Numbered from the stretch's first letter, positions 45,025 through 54,641 are shown. The stretch: 64,000 nt of DNA from Azolla caroliniana (GCA_043228905.1 JBHGNT010000016.1:9052001-9116000), one strand, 5' to 3'. Numbers and translations are program-made. Notes: a model not told the origin generated them from the letters alone.

Positions 45025-47113
45025 TTGTCTCGGAGAAGATGCTTTGGATTTTTAGGGTGGGCTATTTGCGAGGGGGGCGTGAATAGTCCAAACAAATGTA
45101 TGCCCCAAGAAGAAAGAAAAGTTCGTGAATTTGCGAAAGGAGGGTTGCGCGTGGCCCCTAATGGAGTGTGCAAAATCAACACATTCGATAAAGAAGAGAA
45201 GTTTTGGATGCAAAGCTTCGAGGAAGCTTTAAGAGAAGAACAAATATTGGAAAGTGATGAAAGCATCAAATGGGTAATGGAGGAAGCCTCATTTAACGAC
45301 ACCATTGGTGAAATGGAGAATGTCGAGAACTTGAGCCCTCATAGCCAGCGATCAATACAGATAAACTCCATCAACATGTACATTGCCATCAACGAGTATA
45401 GTCGAAGTATCATGGCAGAGAAAATCGAAGTCAATACGAAATACAAGACGATGGACAAGAAAGTAAAACCTGTTGCTATTCCGCTACCTGAGGATAGCTG
45501 GTTAAGAATGAAGGAAGTTGTGTGGGATCCAACCTTACGGGACCCGAGAGGAATTGGACATGCCTTCACTAAAGAGACAAGAGAAAAGCTTCATGTCGAG
45601 AAAGATGAATTTCTCTTGCCAGAAGAGGAAGCCACATTTCGGGAAATGCTTAAAAGACATGGGAAAGCATTTGCTTTCTATCTGAATGAAATCGGATGCG
45701 CCGATCCGAAGATAATAGAACCGATGGTAATATTCACAATACCACATGTGTCGTGGAACCTAAAGCTTATACCAGTCCCAAGAAGGTCCATTTATTGTAT
45801 TGGTGATCTCTACTCAGGCTACAATCAGTTTCAACTAGCAGTCGACAGCAGAGACATCACAACAATTAGGACTCCGATTGGATTGGTATGGATGTACACC
45901 TTACCTCAAGGTGCAACCAACTCTGTAGCACACATGGTAAATGCTATGAACAAAGTACTAAGAGACTACATCCCAGATATTACAATGCCTTTCCTCGATG
46001 ATATACCTATAAAAGGGTGCCCTGAATCAGAAAAGGACGAGTGTTTAGATCAAGATGGATGTCAAAGGTTTGTTTCAAACCATATTGAAGATTGCGAGAG
46101 AGTGTTACAAAGACTAGAGGAGCCGGGCTCACATTTTCCGGACAAAGTCGGCATTCAGCCAACACGAGGTCCTAGTAGTGGGACATCTTTGCGGACCATA
46201 TGGACGGAAACCCTCTCTTGAGAAGGTGAATGTTATTCAATAGATGCGAGAAGAATGTGTATCCCAGATAGAGGTGCGAAGATTCTTGGGAGCGTATGCC
46301 TTTTATCATATATGGATTCCGCATTATGCTCATGTCGCCGAGCCATTATATGGATTACTAAAGAAAAGAAAGAAGTTCGAATGGCAAGAGGAGAATACAA
46401 GCGCGATGCGAAGATTGAAGAAACTACTTCTTGAAGCTCCCGCGCTAACAAAGGCCGACTATACTGAAGGAAAGCCGATTTATGTGATTGTGGTTACGAG
46501 CCCAACCGGAATCGGGTGGGTCATCAACCAAGAAGGAGAAGATAGTGCATGGTATGCCATCTGGTTCGGAGCAAAGGTCCGCATCGAACGACAACAAGGA
46601 TATGCCCAAGTCAAGCGGGAACTTTGGGTATTGTGTCTGCGATGAAGGTAGACAAAGAATACCCAATTGGGTCAAAAGTGATAATTGAGACGGATTGTCT
46701 CCCAATCCTCGGGATGATCTCAGGGTGTGTGGCACCAGATTTGGTTATGCTGCGATGAAGGTAGACAAAGAATACCTGATTGGGTCAAAAGTGATAATTG
46801 AGACGGATTGTCTCCCAATCCACGGGATGATCTTAGGGTGTGTGGCACCAGATCTGGTTATGCTAAGGTGGATCGCCTATATCAAGTCTTTGAACCTAGA
46901 AATCTGCCACATTGTAGGAAAGAACAACGTCATGGGAGACATGCTGTCAAGAGCAAGATTCGAGAATGAAAGTGACATGGTTTCGGAAGATGAAGACGTC
47001 ACCCTCGACTTCTTCAAGACGGCGCGACTGTCAGCGAAAGACAAGGACATGCCAAACCTCCACGCCTTCAACGAGAATGAGAACGAGTACGAGGGAGAGT
47101 GGTTACTGATCGG
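45025..47113 (+). pseudogene. Gyp-3 reverse transcriptase and RNase H (broken, with 113-bp duplication)
   Basis: 45025-46221 contains the RT front ('LPEEEATFREMLKRHGKAF') and palm ('IGDLYSGYNQFQLAVDSRD', 'YTLPQGATNSVAHMV', and 'MPFLDDIPIKG' with the catalytic Asp pair). 46244-46645 continues with the connection domain ('VRRFLGAYAFYHIWIPHYA'). 46695-47113 is RNase H ('IETDCLPI', 'RWIAYIKSLNLEICHIVGKNN', 'MLSRA'). The reading frame is broken near 46220 and again by a tandem duplication at 46641-46866. The final codons before 47113 continue at 51396 beyond TRG-1. Confidence 0.85.
46641..46866 (+). repeat. 113-bp tandem duplication in Gyp-3 RNase H
   Basis: GATGAAGGTAGACAAAGAATA begins at 46641 and again at 46754, with near-identical sequence through both units. 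Because 113 is not a multiple of three, the duplication shifts the frame. Confidence 0.95.
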
Positions 47114-47532
47114 TGTTATTCTCTGATCGGACAAGGCCTAACACAAGGTGTCACGAAGACACTTCACCAAAGGGTGATTACGGCATAGGATTAAGATTCA
47201 ACGATTACACCGACTTACGTAGGTTACACGATTAGAGTGCTTTGGTTAATTACACGCGTAAGATATAACAGTAATTACAGAACGGAAATCAACACAGAAG
47301 TATAAACACCATACGCTCTATTAATTATCCGCTGCGATTACAATGGGGTCCGGGCCTTTAAATAGGTTTCCGGCCCGTAGTACAAAATGGTGCATATCGC
47401 ACCTATTCGGGATCCGTCCGGATCTGGAACGGCATACCGTTTCCAGTCCGTCCGTCCATACTATGCTTATTTACAACCATACTTAATTAATTCCTTCACT
47501 CCGTATTTTGGACTCCTTGCCGGCCGGTAACA
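47114..47532 (-). repeat. TRG-1 3' LTR
   Basis: Bounded by TGTTA and TAACA; matches 50675-51093 base for base except two transitions (CTGATCGG versus CTGACCGG, CCGCTGCG versus CCGTTGCG). On the - strand CCTATTTAAAGG is a TATA-like box. Confidence 0.95.
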
Positions 47533-47584
47533 CATGGCACGCCCGTGGGACAGTACCTTGTACGTCGAACCCTTCTCGGCCCCT

Positions 47585-48595
47585 TCATTGTTCACCCAAA
47601 TTGTCCAAAATACTTTGTTCCAGAGTTTCCACTTGTTCTTCCGGTTGTGGTTGTTGCGGCTGTGCTTGCTGCTGCTGCTGTGGTTGCGGTTGGGACTGAG
47701 GCTGTTCCGGCTGCTCTATAGGCGGCTGCTCCGTTTGTTTCTCTGACTCCGGCTGCTCCGTTTGTCTCTCTGACTCCGGCATCTCCGTTTGACTGCTTCC
47801 GGTCCGGTCTCCTTCCAGTAACGGTTCCTCATCACTGAGATTGACCGTTACTGGTTCTCGTGCTTTCTCTTCCCGGATCCGGGACCTCTCGTAGCTTTCA
47901 AACTGGATCTGCGCCTCCAGCCTGTCGTCGTCCAGCTGAGCTACAAGTTGCCGGACTTGCCCTAGTTGGTCCTCTGCCAAGGCTTGAAAGTCTTCGGCCA
48001 GCTCATCTCTTATGCCGGTGAAGTCTTCGGAAGTCAGCATATAGCAATCATCTCCCTCCTTCCGCCGGTTCTCTACGTCGGCCCGGAGCAATTGGAGTTC
48101 CGCCGCGTTCGTGGCCCACTTGGTCCACCATTTGACGGAACCGTTGTCAATCAAGCTCTTGGTCTGGTTCAACCATGCCCGCATGATATCCTGGATGCGA
48201 CTTGCTCCCATTTGCGCTCTACTTTCCACAACTTGTCGTTCCTCCTTCAACTGCTTAATGAGATTAGCCGTATCCTCCGCCTGCTCTCTGTAGCGCGTCA
48301 GCTGCCCTTGATATGTTGTTTGCAGCCTCTGCAGTACCTCCGCCGCTCTTTCTTTTTCCGCCTGTTGTTGCCTGAGGAGCTCTGTCCGAACCTTCTCCGC
48401 CTCTTCCAACCGTCTTCTGGTTTCCGCTTGTTCCTTAGCGTATGCCGTTGCGGTCCGATCAACTGCTTGCCGGAGCTCATCTGTCCGTTCCTTGTGCTCC
48501 GTTTGCAACCGTTTATACTCCCGGTGCAAGTGCTCAAATTCCTCCGTTTTTTGTTTGAGCTTGCCGTTGATCTGGCGATGGTTCCGGTCCTCCCG
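47585..48595 (-). CDS. TRG-1 second ORF: coiled-coil, Gln/Glu-rich protein
   Basis: About 314 or more residues open on the - strand, starting in the -1 frame relative to the end of gag and overlapping it by roughly 20 nt. The first ~130 residues are heptad-like and highly charged ('EAEKVRTELLRQQQAEKER', 'LTRYREQAEDTANLIKQL'), indicating a long coiled coil. The C-terminal third is Pro/Gln/Glu-rich with repeated 'SE(R/K)QTEQP' units and a poly-Gln stretch. No catalytic motif is visible and I do not recognise a family. It could be the C-terminal part of gag reached by frameshift, or a separate structural protein. No ATG of good context marks its start. Confidence 0.6.
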   Translation of the reverse strand, partial: REDRNHRQINGKLKQKTEEFEHLHREYKRLQTEHKERTDELRQAVDRTATAYAKEQAETRRRLEEAEKVRTELLRQQQAEKERAAEVLQRLQTTYQGQLTRYREQAEDTANLIKQLKEERQVVESRAQMGASRIQDIMRAWLNQTKSLIDNGSVKWWTKWATNAAELQLLRADVENRRKEGDDCYMLTSEDFTGIRDELAEDFQALAEDQLGQVRQLVAQLDDDRLEAQIQFESYERSRIREEKAREPVTVNLSDEEPLLEGDRTGSSQTEMPESERQTEQPESEKQTEQPPIEQPEQPQSQPQPQQQQQAQPQQPQPEEQVETLEQSILDNLGEQ

Positions 48596-48600
48596 GTCCT

Positions 48601-50555
48601 TTACCTGCCAGAGTTCCTTTCATTGGCTTCCTTCACCCATTCCGTCGCCTGTTTTCGTATGACCTCTTGTGTTTCCCACTCTTTGGCCATGCCTTTCGAC
48701 CGTGTGGTTACTTGCTGTATATCCGCCACTTCCGGAACCACCATATTAACTGCTGGTCGTTTATCGTAGCTCTTTGCCGGGCACTGGTTACTGTAGTGGC
48801 CTTCCTGCCTGCAGTAATAGCAGTACTCTTTACGGGTATTGCTGGATTCAGCATTGCTGGTATCCGGAGTCAGTCCCGTAGTGAGTGGTGCGTTCTGTGC
48901 CGGTTGGCTCCTTGGGGTTCCATGTTCCGGGTCCCTAGTGTGACCACCTTTCTTGAAATTACGTTTCTTATTATTCTTATTTTTATTTCGGTAGTCCGGT
49001 CGTGGTGGATCGTAAAATCGGCCGTAGTCCTCCTGGTGCCTTCGGTAACCAGGGGAATGGTCTCTGTCGTATTGCTCGTGTCGTCTGTTGGACTCCCGAT
49101 AACGGTCCAATCGCTCATACCGGTCGTAGTTATCATGCCGATTCCCGTACCGGCCATCATTCTCTTGTCTGTCTCCGTACCGGACATCCTGTGCCGGTCG
49201 GTACCGGTTCATTCTTTGCCAATGATCGTCATCTTCGTCTCGGCTGCTTCTTGGCTCGATCCGTCGGACGGGTGGTGCTTGTCGGTTTAACAGGTTATAC
49301 TCGCACCGGTCCGTTGTATGACTCTTGGATTGACAAATCACACACTGGGTTCGCATGGTGCACTCCACTGCCGAGTGTCCGGCATTCAAGCAGATTGTGC
49401 ATTGAATTGCCTGCCGGAACCGGAGATCTTCCTCGGTGGGTAACGCCCGTTGCAGTGTTCCCAGTGTAAGCCATGAGCTTGACTTTTCCATTTCTCTGAC
49501 CCGGTCAATGACCTGGTCAATGGTGCTTCCTCGAAAGTCGATTACCGTACACACCGTGCGTAACGGTTCCCGGAGTGCGTTTAAAAATATCGTCCGTAAT
49601 TCCTCCTCCGGGGGTGCACGGGCAAGCTGGCTATGCATTCGTTGGAAACGGATGACGAATTGGGGAATGCTTTCCCCTGCCTCCTGTCGGATCGTATAAA
49701 ACAGGCCCACCATTGTCGTCTGGTCGACCTCCTTGTGGAAAAAATGCAAGAATTTTGCTTTTAATTCTGCAAAGGTTGTGATGGTCGCCGGGTCCTGCGT
49801 CCGCCGCCATCGTGTCGCTGGTCCTTCCAACGTGACCCCGAATTCCGCTATCTTCGAGCGTTCTTCTTCCTCCGGTGTCATTCGCTGGGACGTGTGATTT
49901 GCTTCCCATGTCTGCTCGAAGGCATGAACATGCGCTTCCGCGTCCGGATCATCGCGATACTTTGAGTATTGGAACGGCATGTCGTCGTCCAGTATTAGGC
50001 CGCGGTTTAGTGGCGTTTGTTGATATCTTTCCGGTTTTCTCTCCGGTTCCACTTCCGGTTGTTTTGCCGGTGCTTTTTCCGGTTCCTCTTCCGGTTCTTT
50101 TTCCGGTTCTTTCACCGGCTCGTCTTCCGGTACCTTCGCCGACTCTTTCGTTGGTGTCGGTGGCTTTGCTTCTTCCACTTCCGGTGTTGGTGGGTTGACG
50201 GCTTCCGTTTGCGGTTCGGGATAGCCCTGGTCGAGCGGTTCCGGTTCTGGAGTCGGCACGGTATCCGACCCGTTGTCCTCCGGGCCGCCGGGGGTATCGT
50301 TGCTGCTCCGTAGTTCGTGTGCACGCTGTATCCCCCTTCGGAATCCGATTCGTAGGCTGAAAAGGCTTCTGCCTCGTTTTCTCCGCTTGCCAGCGCCTCC
50401 AGGAGGCGTTCGGTTTCCCGGAGACTACTTAGACTGCTTCCGTCGTCCTGGTCGCGAGTTTGCTGTAACCGAAGAGATTCCTCCGCGACTCTCCGGATCT
50501 CGTTGGAGAACGAACGATCCGAGCGAATTTCGTGCGCTGCTTGCTGGAAAGTCAT
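48601..50555 (-). pseudogene. TRG-1 gag, nearly open, one frameshift
   Basis: ATG at 50555 starts a frame ('MTFQQAAHEIRSDRS') that shifts to the main gag frame between about 50350 and 50290. The main frame runs to TAA at 48603-48601. It has a repetitive Pro/Glu/Lys stretch ('EPEKEPEEEPEKAP'), a retrotransposon gag domain ('FEQTWEANHTSQRMTPEE', 'FLHFFHKEVDQTTMVGLF', 'FVIRFQRMHSQLARAPPEE') and two upstream Cys-rich pairs ('CTICLNAGHSAVEC', 'CVICQSKSHTTDRC'). An Arg/Asp/Tyr-rich linker precedes the canonical zinc knuckle 'CYYCRQEGHYSNQC' near 48800. It would supply the particle protein but needs enzymes from another element. Confidence 0.85.
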
Positions 50556-50646
50556 CCATTACCGTCGTTCGCTGCGAGGCGTCGAGCTCGGTTTGTAACC
50601 AGGTCGTGCGTTGGTCTAGTCATCCATTACCGTCGTTCGCTGCGAG
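50551..50646. repeat. 68-bp spaced duplication in TRG-1 leader
   Basis: GTCATCCATTACCGTCGTTC starts at 50551 and again at 50619. The duplication copies the ATG context of gag. The extra upstream ATG is followed after three codons by TAG, giving a minimal upstream ORF. Confidence 0.85.
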
Positions 50647-50654
50647 AAAGCAGG

Positions 50655-50674
50655 AATCGTGGTCGCCAAAACTG
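50655..50674 (-). other. TRG-1 primer-binding site region
   Basis: On the - strand the 5' LTR is followed by CAGTTTTGGCGACCACGA. TGGCGACCACGA has the TGG start expected of a tRNA 3'-end complement; I cannot name the tRNA. The same sequence recurs at 51189-51206 in the inverted tail. Confidence 0.6.
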
Positions 50675-51093
50675 TGTTATTCTCTGACCGGACAAGGCCT
50701 AACACAAGGTGTCACGAAGACACTTCACCAAAGGGTGATTACGGCATAGGATTAAGATTCAACGATTACACCGACTTACGTAGGTTACACGATTAGAGTG
50801 CTTTGGTTAATTACACGCGTAAGATATAACAGTAATTACAGAACGGAAATCAACACAGAAGTATAAACACCATACGCTCTATTAATTATCCGTTGCGATT
50901 ACAATGGGGTCCGGGCCTTTAAATAGGTTTCCGGCCCGTAGTACAAAATGGTGCATATCGCACCTATTCGGGATCCGTCCGGATCTGGAACGGCATACCG
51001 TTTCCAGTCCGTCCGTCCATACTATGCTTATTTACAACCATACTTAATTAATTCCTTCACTCCGTATTTTGGACTCCTTGCCGGCCGGTAACA
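50675..51093 (-). repeat. TRG-1 5' LTR
   Basis: Full-length partner of 47114-47532, with the primer site at its inner edge. It is followed on the right not by target DNA but by the rearranged tail. Confidence 0.95.
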
Positions 51094-51395
51094 CATATCG
51101 TTGAATCTTAATCCTATGCCGTAATCACCCTTTGGTGAAGTGTCTTCGTGACACCTTGTGTTAGGCCTTGTCCGGTCAGAGAATAACACAGTTTTGGCGA
51201 CCACGATGGGATCCGGGCCTTTAAATAGGTTTCCGGCCCGTAGTACAAAATGGTGCATATCGCACCTATTCGGGATCCGTCTGGATCTGGAACGGCATAC
51301 CGTTTCCAGTCCGTCCGTCCATACTATGCTTATTTACAACCATACTTAATTAATTCCTTCACTCCGTATTTTGGACTCCTTGCCGGCCAGTAACA
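51094..51395. repeat. TRG-1 rearranged tail: inverted LTR end plus partial third LTR
   Basis: 51097-51188 is the reverse complement of the first 92 bases of the + strand LTR. It is followed by the primer-site sequence in the opposite orientation to that of the element. From 51206 the last 190 bases of a third LTR follow to 51395. The piece therefore contains an LTR end and primer site facing back toward the element. Confidence 0.9.
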
Positions 51396-52516
51396 ATCGA
51401 CAGGTTCTTGAGAACAATGACGCCGGATGCTTCGTGGACAAAGGAGGAGGCTCTAAGAATCCGGAAGAAAGCTTACCAATACTTTTTGAAGGGAGGATTC
51501 CTTTGGCAACACCCAAAGAGAAGGACAAGAATGCCACGTTGAGTAGTGGTGAAGAGAGAGGACCAAGCAATGCTGATGTTTGAATTCCACGAGAGTCCTT
51601 GGGCGGGTCATAGAGGAACATGGGTGACGTTTGAAAAGCTGAAGGAAAATTACTGGTGGCCGAGATGTACAAAGACTGTCAACCACGTTCGAACATGGGA
51701 AAACTGTCAACCACATTTCATGTCCACATGCGAAAACTGTCAACCACATTCGAACATACATCACCGTGATGAGTTACGACCGACATATCCACCCACCACA
51801 CACTTCAAATGGATGGTGGATCTAGTCTCAATGCCAATGGGAGTGGGACAAATGAAGTACTTGGTACTGGTAAGAGAAGACCTAACAAATCAGGTAGAAG
51901 GATGAGCCTTGGCAAATAAGATGACGTCATCCGTTTGCAAATTTCTACTCGAAGAGGTCGTCTGCCGATATGGATGTGTTGGAAAGATAGTGGATGACCG
52001 AGGGGAGCTGGATGCATGCGAAGCAATGGAGTGCTTCGAGCGACTAGGTGTGAATCTCTCCCTCATGACTGCCTACAATCCGGAAGCAAATGGGAAGATC
52101 GAGCAAGGGCATGGACCAATAGTCAAAGCTATCGTAAGACCATGCAACGGTCGAGTCGGGAACTTGCCGCGACTATTGCCCTATGCATTGTGGGCCGACA
52201 GAACTACGAGCTTATGTATGGGCAGAAGCCGGTAATGCCCATCGAAAAGACGATCGCCTCTTGGATAGAGATACTATGGGAGAATGAGATGACCCGAGAA
52301 GAATTACTAGCGGCACGAATAAGGCAGCTCGAAAGAAGGTCTGAAGATCCAGAAAATGCACGAAAGATAATGGAGGCAACCTGAGTGAAGAACAAGATTT
52401 GGTTCGACAAGACACATCGACTGTGTCCCAAGAAAATCGAAGAAGGAGATTGAGTATTGGTCTACGATAGTAGTCTTGACAACCAACACAGGACAACAAG
52501 GAAGTTCGAAAGAAGG
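51396..52516 (+). pseudogene. Gyp-3 integrase, main part (broken)
   Basis: Right after the TRG-1 target duplication the frame holds the RNase H-integrase linker. The zinc region ('FHESPWAGHRGTWVTFEKL') has its second half disturbed by a repeated 'ENCQPH' segment. The core follows ('FKWMVDLVSMPMGVGQM', 'GKIVDDRGELDA', 'AYNPEANGKIEQGHGPIV'). Stops include TGA near 51903 and TGA at 52452-52454 (Trp expected). It is cut at 52516 by the Gyp-4 LTR. Confidence 0.85.
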
Positions 52517-52548
52517 CGTCATGACGACACTCACATTTTGTCTGGAAA

Positions 52549-52595
52549 GGAATTGAACCCACAACCTTGTTATACGCATGTCAAATCCTTAACCA
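52549..52595 (-). promoter_or_regulatory. tRNA-like A and B boxes in the Gyp-4 LTR (antisense)
   Basis: On the - strand TGGTTAAGGAT (52595-52585) resembles a Pol III A box. GGTTCAATTCC (52559-52549) resembles a B box 36 nt further on. The same pair is in the 3' LTR. No full cloverleaf forms. Confidence 0.4.
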
Positions 52596-52834
52596 TTGTA
52601 ATAACAAGTTTATGTGTATTGTTCTTAGAATATATAATCTAATATCATAAGGATATTCTGAATTACTTTATATTCTAGAATGTCCTAGAGTATTCTAGAG
52701 TGTTCTATATGCTAGAACCTTCTAGAATATGCTATAAACCTTCTAGATTGCTAGATTACCCCATAATATTCTAGAGTGTTCTAGATTACTCTATAGAGAG
52801 TTATAAATAAGGAGTTATCAACCATCCAAAAACC

Positions 52835-52846
52835 AAATTGGTTCAA
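52835..52846 (+). promoter_or_regulatory. Predicted 5' end of the Gyp-4 transcript, complementary to the primer site
   Basis: AAATTGGTTCAA lies 33-44 nt downstream of the first T of the TATAAATAA box, where plant transcription usually starts. Its reverse complement occurs 2 nt past the LTR at 53000-53011. The transcription start itself is inferred, not seen. Confidence 0.6.
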
Positions 52847-52999
52847 CGCCATCCTATAGCTCCCTATTGCCTACTATGTGTACTCCATCTTAGATCGCAA
52901 TACAATACTTTCTTTTCAATTCTCTCTTTCTGCCTCATCAATATATCTCTTTCCCTTCTCTCTCTCTCTTTCTTCTCTTTTTCTCTTTGTCTTGACAGT

Positions 53000-53011
53000 T
53001 TGAACCAATTT
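53000..53011 (+). other. Gyp-4 putative self-priming primer-binding site
   Basis: TTGAACCAATTT lies 2 nt past the 5' LTR end. It is a perfect 12-nt complement of 52835-52846 in the LTR. No TGG-starting tRNA complement is found at this position. This matches the self-priming layout known for Tf1/sushi elements, where the RNA 5' end folds onto the primer site. Confidence 0.7.
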
Positions 53012-53072
53012 TTTTTCATTTTCTCCCTCTTCCACAAGTTCGCTTATTTCTTCTCCTCTCCCCTCATTCGTC

Positions 53073-54180
53073 ATGGAGTCTGTGAGCAAACAAGAATATA
53101 TCCGTGTTCTCTCCGAGCTCAACATGCTCACGAATAAATTTGTGGCATTAGAGCATGAAAATCAAAGGCTATTGGGCGACCTACAACAAGTGAGTACTGA
53201 AAGAGCTCAACAAGTTGAAGAATTATCACAACGGGTTCACCAACTCGAGGCTACTATATTGTCATTACGGGAACAAGCGTCGGGGGCTCAAAACTCCCCT
53301 CGAGAACCAAAGATTAGTCTCCCTGCCAAATTTGATGGTACGAGGTCTTTATTTTGAGGTTTTCTGAATCAAGTCCGTTTGGTTATTCAGTTACATCCCA
53401 ATCGGTACCCAACTAACACGGCTCGTGAGGGATTAGTGGGAACTTTGTTATGTGGTACATCCTTAGCATAGTTTGCACCACTTCTTGAGAAGAAATCACC
53501 ATTGCTAGATGATTTTGAGGCATTTGTTAAGGAGTTTCAAGCTAGTTTTGGAGACATCAACAACACTAGGACGGCGATAAACAAGATTCGAAGACTCCGG
53601 CAAGGAGATCATCCCGCGTCAGCGTATGCAGCTGATTTTTGTCTTTTGGGATGAGGCGGCTTTAATGGATCAATTCTGTCAAGGTTTGTGTAATGACGTC
53701 AAAGATCTTCTACTTACTTTCCATGAAGATCCGAAGTCTCTAACAAAGGCTATTAGTCGAGCTGTGCGATGTGATAATCGTCTTTTTGAGTGACGTTCTG
53801 AGCGCCAACAAATGTTACGCCGCCAACTAGAACAAACGTATGCTTCCATAGTCGCAACGCCCCCACAAGTTTCCAGACCCGTTACAAGGGATGGCCCAAC
53901 TCCGATGGAAATAGAGACAACACAACGTCGAGGGCCTTTATCCGATGCTGAGAAACAACGACGTCGGGCGCACCGCCTATGTCTATATTGCGGTTGTCTA
54001 GGACATATCGCCGTGAATTGCCCACATAAACCTAGATGTCAAGTATACCAAGTAAGTGCACATGATATTCCTACTTTGAGCTCCATTGTTACTTCTAATA
54101 ACGTCAATAAGTCTAATAGTCCATGCCATGAGAATAGATTCGACGTCTTGAGTCAATTAGAGGATGTGTTAAACGAGTAA
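53073..54180 (+). pseudogene. Gyp-4 gag (broken)
   Basis: ATG at 53073 opens with a coiled coil ('ERAQQVEELSQRVHQLEAT'), then a sushi-type gag domain ('LPAKFDGTRSLF', 'VRLVIQLHPNRYPTN', 'EAFVKEFQASFGDINNTR'). A zinc knuckle 'CLYCGCLGHIAVNC' lies near 53980-54020. Stops: TGA 53355-53357 (Arg expected), TAG 53469-53471 (Trp expected) and TGA 53791-53793 (Arg expected), all single transitions. A small deletion near 53640 shifts the frame. The gag layout recalls the sushi-derived domesticated gag genes of vertebrates. Confidence 0.85.
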
Positions 54181-54206
54181 GTCCGGCCAAAATAGGAGCC
54201 ATTTGG

Positions 54207-54641
54207 TTGGACCATCCTAGATATGTAGAGTTAGTCCCTAGCTGTGGTTCCATTTTATCAAGTCAAGTGAGTAGAGTTTTTTCTGCGCAAGTTGAGCTTA
54301 CCACATGTACATGTCATCGAGTTCTAGCCTCTGCCCTCCTAGATTCTGGAGCCAACTCTTGTTTCATGGATCGTGACTTTGCATTGTCACAAAACATCCT
54401 CTTGAATAAGCTCCTGAACCCAGTAGCCGTAGGAGTCATTGATGGCCGTCCCATAGCATCGGGTGATATAGTCGAGGAGTCCGAGCCAATTCGTATAGTT
54501 CTTGGCAATTTGGCAAGCATAATCTCTTTCAACATTATTCGTAGTCCAGAACACCTAATAGTTCTAGGTCTCCCTTGGTTTGAACTCCATAACCCGAAGA
54601 TTGATTGGATGAAAAGAATAATTGAGGAGACCCAAGAATAA
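54207..54641 (+). pseudogene. Gyp-4 protease (frame open, flanked by breaks)
   Basis: The frame contains 'VLASALLDSGANSCFMDRD' with the Asp-Ser-Gly active site and 'HLIVLGLPWFELHNPKIDW', the usual protease C-terminal block before RT. It sits between gag and RT in the expected place. The protease would cleave the polyprotein in particles. Confidence 0.85.

Larger units (their letters stand above)
47114..51395 (-). mobile_element. TRG-1: gag-only LTR retrotransposon (TR-GAG type) with an inverted-LTR tail
   Basis: LTRs of 419 bp lie at 47114-47532 and 50675-51093 and differ at two positions by eye. Between them is about 3.1 kb with a gag and a coiled-coil ORF on the - strand and no protease, RT, RNase H or integrase. 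Past the right LTR come a 92-bp inverted copy of an LTR end (51097-51188), the primer-site sequence, and a third, partial LTR (51206-51395). The outer flanks ATCGG (47109-47113) and ATCGA (51396-51400) are a target duplication with one mismatch, so the whole 4.3 kb inserted as one unit into Gyp-3. Confidence 0.88.
52517..52997 (+). repeat. Gyp-4 5' LTR
   Basis: The start reads CGTCATGACGAC (TGTCATGACGAC in the partner) and it ends TTGACA, giving TGTCA/TGACA inverted ends. TATAAATAA is at 52802-52810. Many TTCTAGA words fill the middle (52676-52790). The 3' part is CT-rich. Confidence 0.95.
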
